A DNA stretch of 64,000 nucleotides from Volvox africanus (GCA_030268105.1 BSDZ01000124.1:100656-164655), one strand, 5' to 3'. Positions 1 to 10,712 are shown, numbered from the stretch's first letter. The notes: generated by a model from the letters alone, not told the origin. A program made the numbers and translations.

Positions 1-516
1 ATGAAATGCGTATGTCAGCCACGCAACCGTAAGCAGCACCTTGGCAGGTACCAAGTTGTCGAGTCCGTGCAGGGGTCCGAACAGGGACCTCTGGGTCCGT
101 CCATGTGTACATGCGTAAGCGCGCTGACGTACCTTTTTCTGATCGCCGCACTCCAGAAGTCTGAAGACCCTGGGCGGAGTTTGTGGAATTCCAACAGCGG
201 CCGTCGCCCTGTTGAATTTAAATTCGCAGCTTTGGTGGTATTCTTGTCGACGATGCCAAAGACAGCCTATGCAGATGATGCGGCATGCAGGGGCCGGTCA
301 AGCTGGCTGGCGAGCAAAGCATTTTCGTACAGAGAACAGTGCTTCGTATGGTGCCGCTTATTAGGTCGAAGGTATGGCGCTTGCACCCCTAGAACGAACG
401 AACAAGCCCTCGTCCAAGCTGAATCCCCGCCCTGCCCCCTCCCACACCCGCCCTCCGCCCAGCTGCCTTATCCCCACTCTCTTCTTCTCCCTCTTTTTCT
501 CTCTCTCCAACCTTGA
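1..516 (+). CDS. Block A ORF, partial (doubtful gene)
   Basis: An open frame runs in from the window edge and stops at 516. It matches the last 171 codons of the 225-codon frame in U3. The last 30 or so residues come from a C/T-rich tract and are mostly Pro and Leu. A 128-codon minus-strand frame overlaps it. I recognise no domain. The frame is open in A1 to A4, but those blocks are so similar that conservation is not evidence of coding. Confidence 0.2.
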   Translation: MKCVCQPRNRKQHLGRYQVVESVQGSEQGPLGPSMCTCVSALTYLFLIAALQKSEDPGRSLWNSNSGRRPVEFKFAALVVFLSTMPKTAYADDAACRGRSSWLASKAFSYREQCFVWCRLLGRRYGACTPRTNEQALVQAESPPCPLPHPPSAQLPYPHSLLLPLFLSLQP

Positions 517-2436
517 ATTTGTCGCCAGTTAGCACCTTATTCTCCCATTGGTAAGCCGCAACCGCTTCAAAGCCACGCATCAGGCGTGTCGGTGGCATTT
601 TGCAACTTGGATCCGAAATCAAGAAGCTGGTGGCGAGGTCGTGTCCTAGACTGTTGAGGGGATTTCTGTTTTCTTCACTTTTTGCGGAGACTTGCTCGAG
701 CGAGGCCCTCACCAACACAGCGCCTGTCCAAGTTATGAGCGAGGGACGCACAGCCTTGGAGAGTGGCGAGCCCACAGGTACGGGACCTGGGATCTCTGAT
801 TAAGGTGCGGAGGGATGGACCTTTGTTGTAAGGGTAAGTAAGTCAGGGATCACGTGAGGCAAGCAAAGGCAAAACGGCTGCATGTGCGCGGATGTAAACA
901 AGCATCTGCAAAGCGAGCCTGCTAGTGCAAATTTCAACGCGGCCGCTGCTCTGCCCTTATTCCGCATGTCGCTTTCACCTGCCCGCCACGTTTCCGTCTA
1001 AATACCCTAGCCCAGCTGCGCGCGGTGTAGCCTGTACCCCTATCCAGCTTGTCCAACATACAACCCAGATGCTCCAGTCCCGTGCTGGCACACTCCGCCG
1101 GAGCTACATTTTACCTTCATGGACAGTCACTATGTCTTTGGTATTGTAAGGATCCGCTTGCGACCTCACTGCTGCTCAACACAGCCTTTCCGTCCCTATA
1201 CTGGCGCGTCCGTCGCAGGTCACCAAGTACATGTCACCAGATAGCTAGGGCTGGTTCAGCAGCAGTCACCAGATATCTGGAGCTGGTACAGCCCTCCCGC
1301 CCAGCAGCAGTCGCCAGGCGCGCCCTACAAGCTGTAGTGCAGTCCGAACACAGGGCTGTCTTTAGAGAAATGCGCTTGCACGGGCAGTAGGTCAATCCAC
1401 TGTGTTGCGGTGGGTCCTGACAGGAAGGGGCATGTGCATGCATGCGTTGTGCGGTGGTGAACGGGGGAAATGGAGTTATCGCTGCATGGTGAGCGCACCC
1501 GGCTGGGGTTCTGGCGATATCTGAGTTTGCGCGGCTTTATGCATCTGCTCATGTGGTGATTGGCGCGCTTGGCCTCAAGGGCTGGCCTGTCTGTGCGGGT
1601 CGAAATTTCACTCGGCTTGCTGTCAACTTGTGCTAGCTTCGGCTGCGCAAGTGTGCGGATGGAGGCTTAGTGGGTTTTCGTGGACGCCGGGTATCAATGT
1701 CACTGCTTCATGGGTGATATGGCTATATGCATAATGAGCTGTTCAATAGCTAGCAGTACCGCTTTGCTTTCTACTATCCCCGTTACCCGAGTACACATGC
1801 TAAGCTGGGGATCATGTATTCTCCCAAGGGGCGGCATTGATAATACTGTGCGTGATCTGGATTGGATTTGGTGGAAGGAGGGTACGCAGCCATTTATTGA
1901 TTTCCATGCAAATAAACGAAAGCTCCCTAGGTCCGTGCCATTGGGAGTGTCCCAGCAGTGATTTAAGGGGGGTCACGATATGGCCCAGTAAGCCTCGTTT
2001 GTTCATCAAGTTTCACGTGGTTCCCTGGAGCCATACATGTCTCTTTTTGCCCGGAGCTACCCTCAACGAACTCTTGCTAGGCCCTAAGCACAACGTGTCC
2101 CCCTGGAGTCATAATCAGAGTGTCTCGGGACAAAAAACACGTCGTGTTTGTTGGATTGTTTCGTGCCAAAATTTGGTTGCGTGGTGAATTTGTTATGCCC
2201 CAATCTATCATGCGTTATTTAGCTCGCCAGACGGGCTGCATGTGCGGGGATGGTGTGAATGGGTGCGGCAGTTGTCAGGCGACCGGGCAGAAGGGCTACG
2301 GACCAAGGGGAGGCAGTAGACGGAGGTGTTGGACGAAGCAATAACAGGTCTCAGCTAGGGTGGGGCGCACGGCCGCAGGCATGGCTTCATGCCGGTGGCC
2401 ACGGGCAACAAGCCATGCTTGTATGCTCACTGTCAT

Positions 2437-2583
2437 GCGATCCAGGATCCTTGGGAGCTTCCTTGGACACTTTGCCTGTCCCTGGAACGAAACATATATA
2501 TGGGGCTTTGACTTCATATTCGGTGTCTTTCGATACCACCCTTAATTGGGCAGACTCTGATACCTATGTTTTGTACTATATCG
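2437..2583. repeat. 147-bp repeat R147 in block A (U1)
   Basis: This segment recurs at 5020-5166 with one C/T difference (TTTGCCTG versus TTTGTCTG), so each unit has one copy in block A and one downstream of gene B. It contains a CATATATATGG motif that could be a TATA-like element. I have no other evidence for a promoter. Confidence 0.85.
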
Positions 2584-3089
2584 ATAACAAGTCTCTTTGA
2601 AGGAAAATCAAAGGCATCGAAGCGTGAAAGAGCATGCGCCAAGGCCCCATATTTCCATAATAAAACGCTGAGAGCTGCAAATTCTATCCTAGGAAAAAGA
2701 GGTTCAACTTCGCGTCGTCCACAGACGCTACTGGCCGTGGTTCCAGCTTAGTACTGAATGCACATAACTTCCCTGTGCCATCCTAACTGTGGATTGATTG
2801 GAAGCTTTCCGTAAGCAACGAAATACCTCAAAATTTCTCACATATGTAAAGAAGCCCCTGGCAGGGCAGGTACACTCTCCGCCGTACTTTCATCAAACTT
2901 TTGCTACTTAGGCTGTTCAGTGCGCATTTTCTCACTACAGCGTTTTAAATGCAACGTTGTTTACTGCTACCTGCTCTGCACACTCTATCTCTATCCAACT
3001 TGACTTTCAACATACGCACACCGCGGCCTTAAGCTGCAAGCACACCTGGTCTTTGGATAGGCTTGCTTGTTTGCGTGGATTCGGATACC

Positions 3090-4554
3090 ATGAGCTGTGT
3101 CGCTAGGCCCGTCCTAAAAGCCATGCTCAGTGGAATCTTCTACCTGGCGCGGACATGCTTCGAGGTCTTCTACCCAAGGTACGCTCAAGCCTTTTCCAAT
3201 TTTCGTGGCTGACTCCACCGATGTCTTTGCTAAGCTTAATTAAAAATTAACTATATGGGCAGCTTTCCTTGCGTTGTAGCTGTATGTGATTGGGATGCCG
3301 CCGCCGCCTCACGGTCAAGGTCAAAGCCTGAAGCATTTTAAGTCACAGAAAATTAAATTTTTCGCCCATTGCCGCAGGACCATATTTCTCTCTTCGACCG
3401 CGGTGCATCTGCAGCCGAAGGTGCTGTGCTGGCAACTTAGGTTGCCGTCCATGCAGCAAATATCTGGCTGGATTATGGGTTCTCAGACAGTCGTTCCTAT
3501 GGAGATACCCAGCGAGGCAGACGTCAGTGAGCCTGACCATGAAGTTCAGCCCTGGAAAAATGGAACCAAAAGTGATGGGTTTGACTATGAGGTGTCTGTG
3601 TTCCAACACCAGGATGCGCAGAGCATCGAGAGCAAAATCGACCACGAGGTGCCAGTGGTCCATATCGGCAATAATGAGAGTGATACCAAAGAGGTTAACT
3701 ACGAGAGGCACGTGGCTGAAAGCGGAGATACCCAAAATGCGTATAATGTGGTGTGCCACGAGAGGGACGTGGCTGAAAGCGGAGATACCCAAAGTGCAGA
3801 TAACATGGTGTGCCACGAGAGGCACGTGGCCGAAAGCGGAGATACCCAAAATGCGGATAATGTGGTGTGCCACGAGAGGCACGTGGCCGAAAGCGGAGAT
3901 ACCCAAAGTGCGGAGAACGTGGTGTGCCACGAGAGGCACGTGGCTGAAAGCGGAGATACCCAAAGTGCGGAGAACGTGGTGTGCCACGAGAGGCACGTGG
4001 CCGAAAGCGGAGATACCCAAAATGCGGATAATGTGGTGTGCCACGAGAGGCACGTGGCCGAAAGCGGGGATACCCAAAGTGCGGAGAACGTGGTGTGCCA
4101 CGAGAGGCACGTGGCTGAAAGCGGAGATACCCAAAGTGCGGATAATGTGGTGTGCCACGAGAGGCACGTGGTCGAAAGCGGAGATACCCAAAGTGCGGAT
4201 AACGTGGTGTGCCACGAGAGGGACGTGGCTGAAAGCGGGGATACCCAAAGTGCAGATAACGGGTTGCGCCACGTGAGCCATGTCGTCATACCCACTGAGG
4301 GGCTTACAAATGCGGATGTGGTTGAGTGGGTGATCACACTTAGCAAACTGGAAGATGAGGCACTTGGCGACCGTCTCATCTTCCAGCTTGCTCCGGAGAA
4401 GTTCAAAACCCAGGGACGGAAGGCTGTGTACGACAGGCTCAGGTGGCAGGTGAACCCACACCGTCACCTGCTCGGTGGGCAACACAGGGCGTTGGCCTTC
4501 AAAGCCTTCGAACACTTGCAAGTCGCATATAGCAGACTTGAGAACAACAACTAG
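3090..4554 (+). CDS. Gene B: 19-residue-repeat protein with J-like C-terminus (U1, intact)
   Basis: I propose three coding exons: 3090-3178, 3263-3319 and 3378-4554. The introns are 3179-3262 (GT...CAG) and 3320-3377 (GT...CAG). The sum is 1,323 nt, or 440 residues. The start has a good context (ATACCATGA). Residues 156-343 are about ten 19-residue repeats (consensus with CHERHVAESGDTQ) encoded by 57-bp repeats. Between repeats, GCT/GCC, GGA/GGG, AAT/AAC and GCA/GCG interchange at third positions of this frame, which argues for selection on this frame rather than the other open ones. The last 55 or so residues (RKAVYDRLRWQVNPHRH, then AFKAFEHLQVAYSRL) look like helices II and III of a J-domain with NPH in place of HPD, so Hsp70 stimulation is unlikely. 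No homologue is recognised and the function is unknown. A fallback start is ATG 3451, in the unspliced exon 3 frame. Confidence 0.6.
3697..4260 (+). repeat. 57-bp minisatellite inside gene B (U1)
   Basis: About 9.9 copies of a 57-bp unit (19 codons) in direct orientation. Units differ by a few bases. The copy number is the same in U1 to U4, so the array is not expanding quickly despite its perfect register. Confidence 0.95.
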
Positions 4555-4654
4555 ATGCGCATGCCGAAGGCATATGACGAGCGAGGGGTGGAGCAAGGGA
4601 AACAAAGGGGGGATTGCATGCATCTTATCAGGGCTTTATGTTAGTCATCAGAAG

Positions 4655-4753
4655 GTAAGTGTGGGACTTGGCCTGCCTGTTTCATTGTGTCGCTCAGTTT
4701 TTACGATAATAATTAGACATGTCCTTACTGACTAACAAACCCTTTCCACGCAG
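4655..4753 (+). other. Spliceosomal intron downstream of the gene B stop (U1)
   Basis: Begins AAG|GTAAGTGT, has a textbook branch sequence TACTGACTAAC about 17 nt before the end, and ends TTCCACGCAG. It is 99 bp and starts 100 nt after the gene B stop codon. It would be a 3'-UTR intron of gene B unless another exon chain uses it. This is the clearest splice signal in the unit. Confidence 0.65.
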
Positions 4754-5019
4754 ATTTAATGCCCTGGTGTGGACTGGTCGGGGGCTCTGCCTCCAGGGCG
4801 GCTGTGGCTGGGACGTATTGTCCTTTGCTTGTGTAACGAGTGGCAAAAAGAAGTGGGCTTAAGCCGCCGGAGTGGCTTTGGCTGGGACAAAGGGGCGGCC
4901 TTAGCCGCCGGAGTGGCTTTGGCCGGGACGTCTTGATTGTCCCTGTTTGTGCAATGGAGGAGTAATGGGTGCGAGGTAAAGAAACCCCACCACATGAAGG
5001 GTTACGACCCCAGAAACAC

Positions 5020-5166
5020 GCGATCCAGGATCCTTGGGAGCTTCCTTGGACACTTTGTCTGTCCCTGGAACGAAACATATATATGGGGCTTTGACTTCAT
5101 ATTCGGTGTCTTTCGATACCACCCTTAATTGGGCAGACTCTGATACCTATGTTTTGTACTATATCG
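5020..5166. repeat. R147 downstream of gene B (U1)
   Basis: Second U1 copy, in direct orientation, 2,583 bp from the first. The pair brackets gene B and could pair for unequal crossing-over that would delete or duplicate the gene. Confidence 0.85.
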
Positions 5167-5744
5167 TGATTGGTACTTCCACAATTCTGTTTGTGTTTCA
5201 TGTAACTTTCTTAACCACGCACACCCTGAGCTCAGACCCTCGTCAATAATTCCATATTTGCTGCGTAGCCCCTACAGTGTGACAAGATGTCATTATGTTT
5301 CAGTTTTCTGCGCCCTTCCTGTCTGAGTACACGCCTACACAATTAACGGATACGGCAAGATGTTTACACAGCTTTAGTAGCTCGGTAATGCAGTCAACAC
5401 AGCTGCATGGTTCACATGCTCGTCATCAATATATCACGTGAAGGGGTATAAACACATACCCATAGCCCATACCAACGGCGGGGTGGGGCTTATCAAACTA
5501 GTTTCCAAACAGTGAAGGTGAACGTATCATACACAAACATAAACACACGTTCAGCCCGCAGCCCATCCACAAATTAGATGTGCATGAAGGCACGAGCACG
5601 CACCAGCCATCAGGCGTACACTGTCGTGGATGTCACTGTTCCCATGCCGTGGCATCCTCTACCAACCGTATGTGAATACGTCCTGATCAATGTATAAATA
5701 GACACGGCCATCCGGCCCTATACACACGTAGTCTAATGCCCAAC

Positions 5745-5884
5745 ATGCATTTATTTGAACGGTTCATCTCCGGCTACCCATAGCTCGTTCTTCCAGTGAA
5801 ACGTGTTCGATAATAAGTCTTTTTGAAGGAAAATCAAAGGCATCGAAGCGTGAAAGAGCATGCTCCAAAGCCTGATACACACGC
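5745..5884. other. Filler at the first deletion junction of U1
   Basis: These 140 bp stand in place of 1,957 bp of block C. Positions 5807-5873 resemble block A 2581-2647 (67 bp with three differences seen). The rest matches nothing else in the window that I could see. Confidence 0.75.
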
Positions 5885-5886
5885 AG

Positions 5887-6165
5887 ATGCCATACTTTGA
5901 ATTAAGTGGGAGGCGGACGTTGGGGCGGCCCAGGCGGTCGTCAAGACGCACGTCTTTAAGTCGCACGAGAGGACAGGAACAGGATGTTGGAATGGTAGAA
6001 ACGAGAAATTTGGGATACGTTGTAACCTTTCATACCATGCAAGTTGCAGCAACGGACTTTAAATGTGTGTATTCTAGGTGCCTGCTGGTAGATGTGGACT
6101 TTGATAAGTTCGACCTCCCCGATTCCTTGGTCAACCGCTGCACTCACGCGTTTATGAAGCAATAG
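5887..6165 (+). pseudogene. Block D Cys-rich ORF, frameshifted copy (U1)
   Basis: Corresponds to the 100-codon frame of the long units. A small deletion near 5935 and an insertion near 6052 shift the middle third out of frame. The last part, from TDFKCVYSRC, is back in frame but ends early at TAG instead of CAG. This copy is degenerate. Confidence 0.45.
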
Positions 6166-6475
6166 CAAAACAATTACGGTTGGGATTGAACGATTGCCCG
6201 AACAAATCATATACAATTAACCATTATTTAGTTCTCACAACTATGCAAATGCAATCAAATCGTTGGTTTGGGAGCTTCGACAGTCTTGTCAGTTCACCGT
6301 TGATCCATCGCGCTTCTCGACGTGACAGCTTCACCGATGGGCTTGCTCGTAAGAGCATCGAACAATTTTATTTGCCTCTTTGTCTCGAACTTATTTTCCT
6401 TACTTCCCTGAATTAAGAATTTGTGTGCAACTGCCAGGCGTTTCCATAGTTGCCATTGCAGAAAGTCAGACGCGG

Positions 6476-6649
6476 TAGGCCTTGATACATGACCGACCAA
6501 CCGTCTTATAATCTTAAAACATTTCATCATATCGAGAGAACTTTACGTTGCAGTAGTGAATGCTAGATAGGGTTCTTGAATTGTTGAACTGGTACATACA
6601 TATCACACAGCAATCAATACGAGCACGTATAGGAGCAACAGCTGCTGAT
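6476..6649. other. Filler at the second deletion junction of U1
   Basis: These 174 bp stand in place of 7,116 bp, from block D to the next block A. I find no second copy in the window. They contain no gene. Confidence 0.75.
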
Positions 6650-6650
6650 A

Positions 6651-7250
6651 ATGTTTTTTTGGGAAACCAACGCCACCGAGGTACTGCGCAGGGTGGCAAC
6701 GCGGTTTCTTTGCCTGCACGTAGGCCTTGTACAAATGAAATGCGTATGTCAGCCACGCAACCGTAAGCAGCACCTTGGCAGGTACCAAGTTGTCGAGTCC
6801 GTGCAGGGGTCCGAACAGGGACCTCTGGGTCCGTCCATGTGTACATGCGTAAGCGCGCTGACGTACCTTTTTCTGATCGCCGCACTCCAGAAGTCTGAAG
6901 ACCCTGGGCGGAGTTTGTGGAATTCCAACAGCGGCCGTCGCCCTGTTGAATTTAAATTCGCAGCTTTGGTGGTATTCTTGTCGACGATGCCAAAGACAGC
7001 CTATGCAGATGATGCGGCATGCAGGGGCCGGTCAAGCTGGCTGGCGAGCAAAGCATTTTCGTACAGAGAACAGTGCTTCGTATGGTGCCGCTTATTAGGT
7101 CGAAGGTATGGCGCTTGCACCCCTAGAACGAACGAACAAGCCCTCGTCCAAGCTGAATCCCCGCCCTGCCCCCTCCCACACCCGCCCTCCGCCCAGCTGC
7201 CTTATCCCCACTCTCTTCTTCTCCCTCTTTTTCTCTCTCTCCAACCTTGA
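6651..7250 (+). CDS. Block A ORF (199 codons, doubtful gene)
   Basis: This is the U2 version of the block A frame. It starts at the ATG formed at the junction between the U1 filler and block A, so it lacks the upstream 26 codons seen in U3 and U4. The product is unknown and no domain is visible. Confidence 0.2.
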   Translation: MFFWETNATEVLRRVATRFLCLHVGLVQMKCVCQPRNRKQHLGRYQVVESVQGSEQGPLGPSMCTCVSALTYLFLIAALQKSEDPGRSLWNSNSGRRPVEFKFAALVVFLSTMPKTAYADDAACRGRSSWLASKAFSYREQCFVWCRLLGRRYGACTPRTNEQALVQAESPPCPLPHPPSAQLPYPHSLLLPLFLSLQP

Positions 7251-9170
7251 ATTTGTCGCCAGTTAGCACCTTATTCTCCCATTGGTAAGCCGCAACCGCT
7301 TCAAAGCCACGCATCAGGCGTGTCGGTGGCATTTTGCAACTTGGATCCGAAATCAAGAAGCTGGTGGCGAGGTCGTGTCCTAGACTGTTGAGGGGATTTC
7401 TGTTTTCTTCACTTTTTGCGGAGACTTGCTCGAGCGAGGCCCTCACCAACACAGCGCCTGTCCAAGTTATGAGCGAGGGACGCACAGCCTTGGAGAGTGG
7501 CGAGCCCACAGGTACGGGACCTGGGATCTCTGATTAAGGTGCGGAGGGATGGACCTTTGTTGTAAGGGTAAGTAAGTCAGGGATCACGTGAGGCAAGCAA
7601 AGGCAAAACGGCTGCATGTGCGCGGATGTAAACAAGCATCTGCAAAGCGAGCCTGCTAGTGCAAATTTCAACGCGGCCGCTGCTCTGCCCTTATTCCGCA
7701 TGTCGCTATCACCTGCCCGCCACGTTTCCGTCTAAATACCCTAGCCCAGCTGCGCGCGGTGTAGCCTGTACCCCTATCCAGCTTGTCCAACATACAACCC
7801 AGATGCTCCAGTCCCGTGCTGGCACACTCCGCCGGAGCTACATTTTACCTTCATGGACAGTCACTATGTCTTTGGTATTGTAAGGATCCGCTTGCGACCT
7901 CACTGCTGCTCAACACAGCCTTTCCGTCCCTATACTGGCGCGTCCGTCGCAGGTCACCAAGTACATGTCACCAGATAGCTAGGGCTGGTTCAGCAGCAGT
8001 CACCAGATATCTGGAGCTGGTACAGCCCTCCCGCCCAGCAGCAGTCGCCAGGCGCGCCCTACAAGCTGTAGTGCAGTCCGAACACAGGGCTGTCTTGAGA
8101 GAAATGCGCTTGCACGGGCAGTAGGTCAATCCACTGTGTTGCGGTGGGTCCTGACAGGAAGGGGCATGTGCATGCATGCGTTGTGCGGTGGTGAACGGGG
8201 GAAATGGAGTTATCGCTGCATGGTGAGCGCACCCGGCTGGGGTTCTGGCGATATCTGAGTTTGCGCGGCTTTATGCATCTGCTCATGTGGTGATTGGCGC
8301 GCTTGGCCTCAAGGGCTGGCCTGTCTGTGCGGGTCGAAATTTCACTCGGCTTGCTGTCAACTTGTGCTAGCTTCGGCTGCGCAAGTGTGCGGATGGAGGC
8401 TTAGTGGGTTTTCGTGGACGCCGGGTATCAATGTCACTGCTTCATGGGTGATATGGCTATATGCATAATGAGCTGTTCAATAGCTAGCAGTACCGCTTTG
8501 CTTTCTACTATCCCCGTTACCCGAGTACACATGCTAAGCTGGGGATCATGTATTCTCCCAAGGGGCGGCATTGATAATACTGTGCGTGATCTGGATTGGA
8601 TTTGGTGGAAGGAGGGTACGCAGCCATTTATTGATTTCCATGCAAATAAACGAAAGCTCCCTAGGTCCGTGCCATTGGGAGTGTCCCAGCAGTGATTTAA
8701 GGGGGGTCACGATATGGCCCAGTAAGCCTCGTTTGTTCATCAAGTTTCACGTGGTTCCCTGGAGCCATACATGTCTCTTTTTGCCCGGAGCTACCCTCAA
8801 CGAACTCTTGCTAGGCCCTAAGCACAACGTGTCCCCCTGGAGTCATAATCAGAGTGTCTCGGGACAAAAAACACGTCGTGTTTGTTGGATTGTTTCGTGC
8901 CAAAATTTGGTTGCGTGGTGAATTTGTTATGCCCCAATCTATCATGCGTTATTTAGCTCGCCAGACGGGCTGCATGTGCGGGGATGGTGTGAATGGGTGC
9001 GGCAGTTGTCAGGCGACCGGGCAGAAGGGCTACGGACCAAGGGGAGGCAGTAGACGGAGGTGTTGGACGAAGCAATAACAGGTCTCAGCTAGGGTGGGGC
9101 GCACGGCCGCAGGCATGGCTTCATGCCGGTGGCCACGGGCAACAAGCCATGCTTGTATGCTCACTGTCAT

Positions 9171-9317
9171 GCGATCCAGGATCCTTGGGAGCTTCCTTGG
9201 ACACTTTGCCTGTCCCTGGAACGAAACATATATATGGGGCTTTGACTTCATATTCGGTGTCTTTCGATACCACCCTTAATTGGGCAGACTCTGATACCTA
9301 TGTTTTGTACTATATCG
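9171..9317. repeat. R147 in block A (U2)
   Basis: Aligns with 2437-2583 at an offset of 6,734 and has the C variant. The retrotransposon lies between this copy and its partner at 19048. Confidence 0.85.
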
Positions 9318-9883
9318 ATAACAAGTCTCTTTGAAGGAAAATCAAAGGCATCGAAGCGTGAAAGAGCATGCGCCAAGGCCCCATATTTCCATAATAAAAC
9401 GCTGAGAGCTGCAAATTCTATCCTAGGAAAAAGAGGTTCAACTTCGCGTCGTCCACAGACGCTACTGGCCGTGGTTCCAGCTTAGTACTGAATGCACATA
9501 ACTTCCCTGTGCCATCCTAACTGTGGATTGATTGGAAGCTTTCCGTAAGCAACGAAATACCTCAAAATTTCTCACATATGTAAAGAAGCCCCTGGCAGGG
9601 CAGGTACACTCTCCGCCGTACTTTCATCAAACTTTTGCTACTTAGGCTGTTCAGTGCGCATTTTCTCACTACAGCGTTTTAAATGCAACGTTGTTTACTG
9701 CTACCTGCTCTGCACACTCTATCTCTATCCAACTTGACTTTCAACATACGCACACCGCGGCCTTAAGCTGCAAGCACACCTGGTCTTTGGATAGGCTTGC
9801 TTGTTTGCGTGGATTCGGATACCATGAGCTGTGTCGCTAGGCCCGTCCTAAAAGCCATGCTCAGTGGAATCTTCTACCTGGCG

Positions 9884-9888
9884 CGGAC
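9884..9888. repeat. Target-site duplication, left (CGGAC)
   Basis: CGGAC occurs once at the equivalent uninterrupted site in U1, U3, U4 and U5 and on both sides of the element in U2. Confidence 0.95.
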
Positions 9889-10712
9889 TGTTGTACCTCT
9901 CGTTCGCGTTTGCTCATGAGTATCTGCACGTCTGGAGACTATCGACACCAATGCGCGAGCACTTGCAAGTACAGCAAGGCAAGCGAGAGCAAACAGAGAC
10001 AGCGGAAGACTTCAAGACGAAGAGAGATATAACTTACAGTCTTACGGGTCAGAATGATGCAATGGACGAAATCGCCGTCAGCGCCGGAAGCAAGCAATCA
10101 TCACGCGGCGGTGATTAGCGAAGTTCAGGCTTAGCTCGGGCTAAGTAGAATAGTGTATAGAAATAGTGATATAGAACACACGAGTGTTCTCCGGTATCGA
10201 ATATCTTGTCTAGCTTAGCCGTCCTCGCATCTGTTATACTCGCAGCATCGCAGTGCCGTACGATTCACATTAGGAGGCCGATCCTAGATGTGACAACCCT
10301 ACTGCGTCTAGGCGATGTCTACGCATAACAACGTATGAGCCTTTCCGGCATTCGCATGATGCAAGGGTCCGGATAACAATATCCGGTTGCAGGGCATGCA
10401 TCGCGACGAGTGCGGCGCTCTCAACGTGTGCTTTAATGAAGTAATATTATATCAGATAATATTACTTATCGTTTTGTAGCACGAGCATACTGCGCACTTC
10501 AATGCTTCGGTTATTCATGCATGCTAGGCGGATTTGCCATGATGCGATGTCGCGATGGATAATGACAACATGCCAGATGCATATATAAATGTATGCGAAT
10601 ACATTTATATCATGCAGATTCATTCATATGTAATGCGTTCATCACAAAAGCACTTCGACTCATAGGATCGCGTCGACCTACGCGTCGACGGGAAATGAAC
10701 CGTAGCACAACA
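9889..10712 (-). repeat. 3' LTR (left on the plus strand), 824 bp
   Basis: Bounded by the target duplication on one side and by the polypurine tract on the other. I saw no base differing from the other LTR when reading them side by side. It contains several perfect hairpins: stems at 10173-10190 (7 bp), 10369-10386 (7 bp), 10440-10466 (11 bp) and 10583-10610 (12 bp). Confidence 0.95.

Larger units (their letters stand above)
1..6649. repeat. Tandem unit U1 (short form, left edge cut)
   Basis: This is the first unit of a head-to-tail array. Its sequence matches that starting at 6734 (1 aligns with 6735), so about 84 bases of its block A lie outside the window. It contains block A (1 to about 3089), an intact gene B (3090-4554), the start of block C (to 5744) and block D (5885-6475). 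Compared with U3 it lacks two segments, 35432-37388 and 37978-45093. These are replaced by 140 bp (5745-5884) and 174 bp (6476-6649) of other sequence. Blocks C and D here differ from the long units at many positions, whereas block A is nearly identical to the others. Confidence 0.9.

Noticed and set aside
420..512. C/T-rich tract (CCCTCC..., TTCTTCTCC...) as a microsatellite or polypyrimidine regulatory site
   Set aside because: It has no regular period, is the same in all units and has no splice acceptor placed to make use of it.
3697..4260. Regular 57-bp repeats that could look like a CRISPR array
   Set aside because: The units are contiguous with no unique spacers, keep a coding frame of 19 codons and sit in a eukaryotic gene.
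3343..4623. Minus-strand ORF of 426 codons across gene B
   Set aside because: Changes between repeats are silent in the plus-strand frame and not in this one. There is no domain, and the openness follows mostly from the repeat period.
9864..10118. 84-codon ORF at the left LTR boundary
   Set aside because: It runs from gene B exon 1 into the LTR on the strand opposite to the element and recurs only because the LTR is duplicated.
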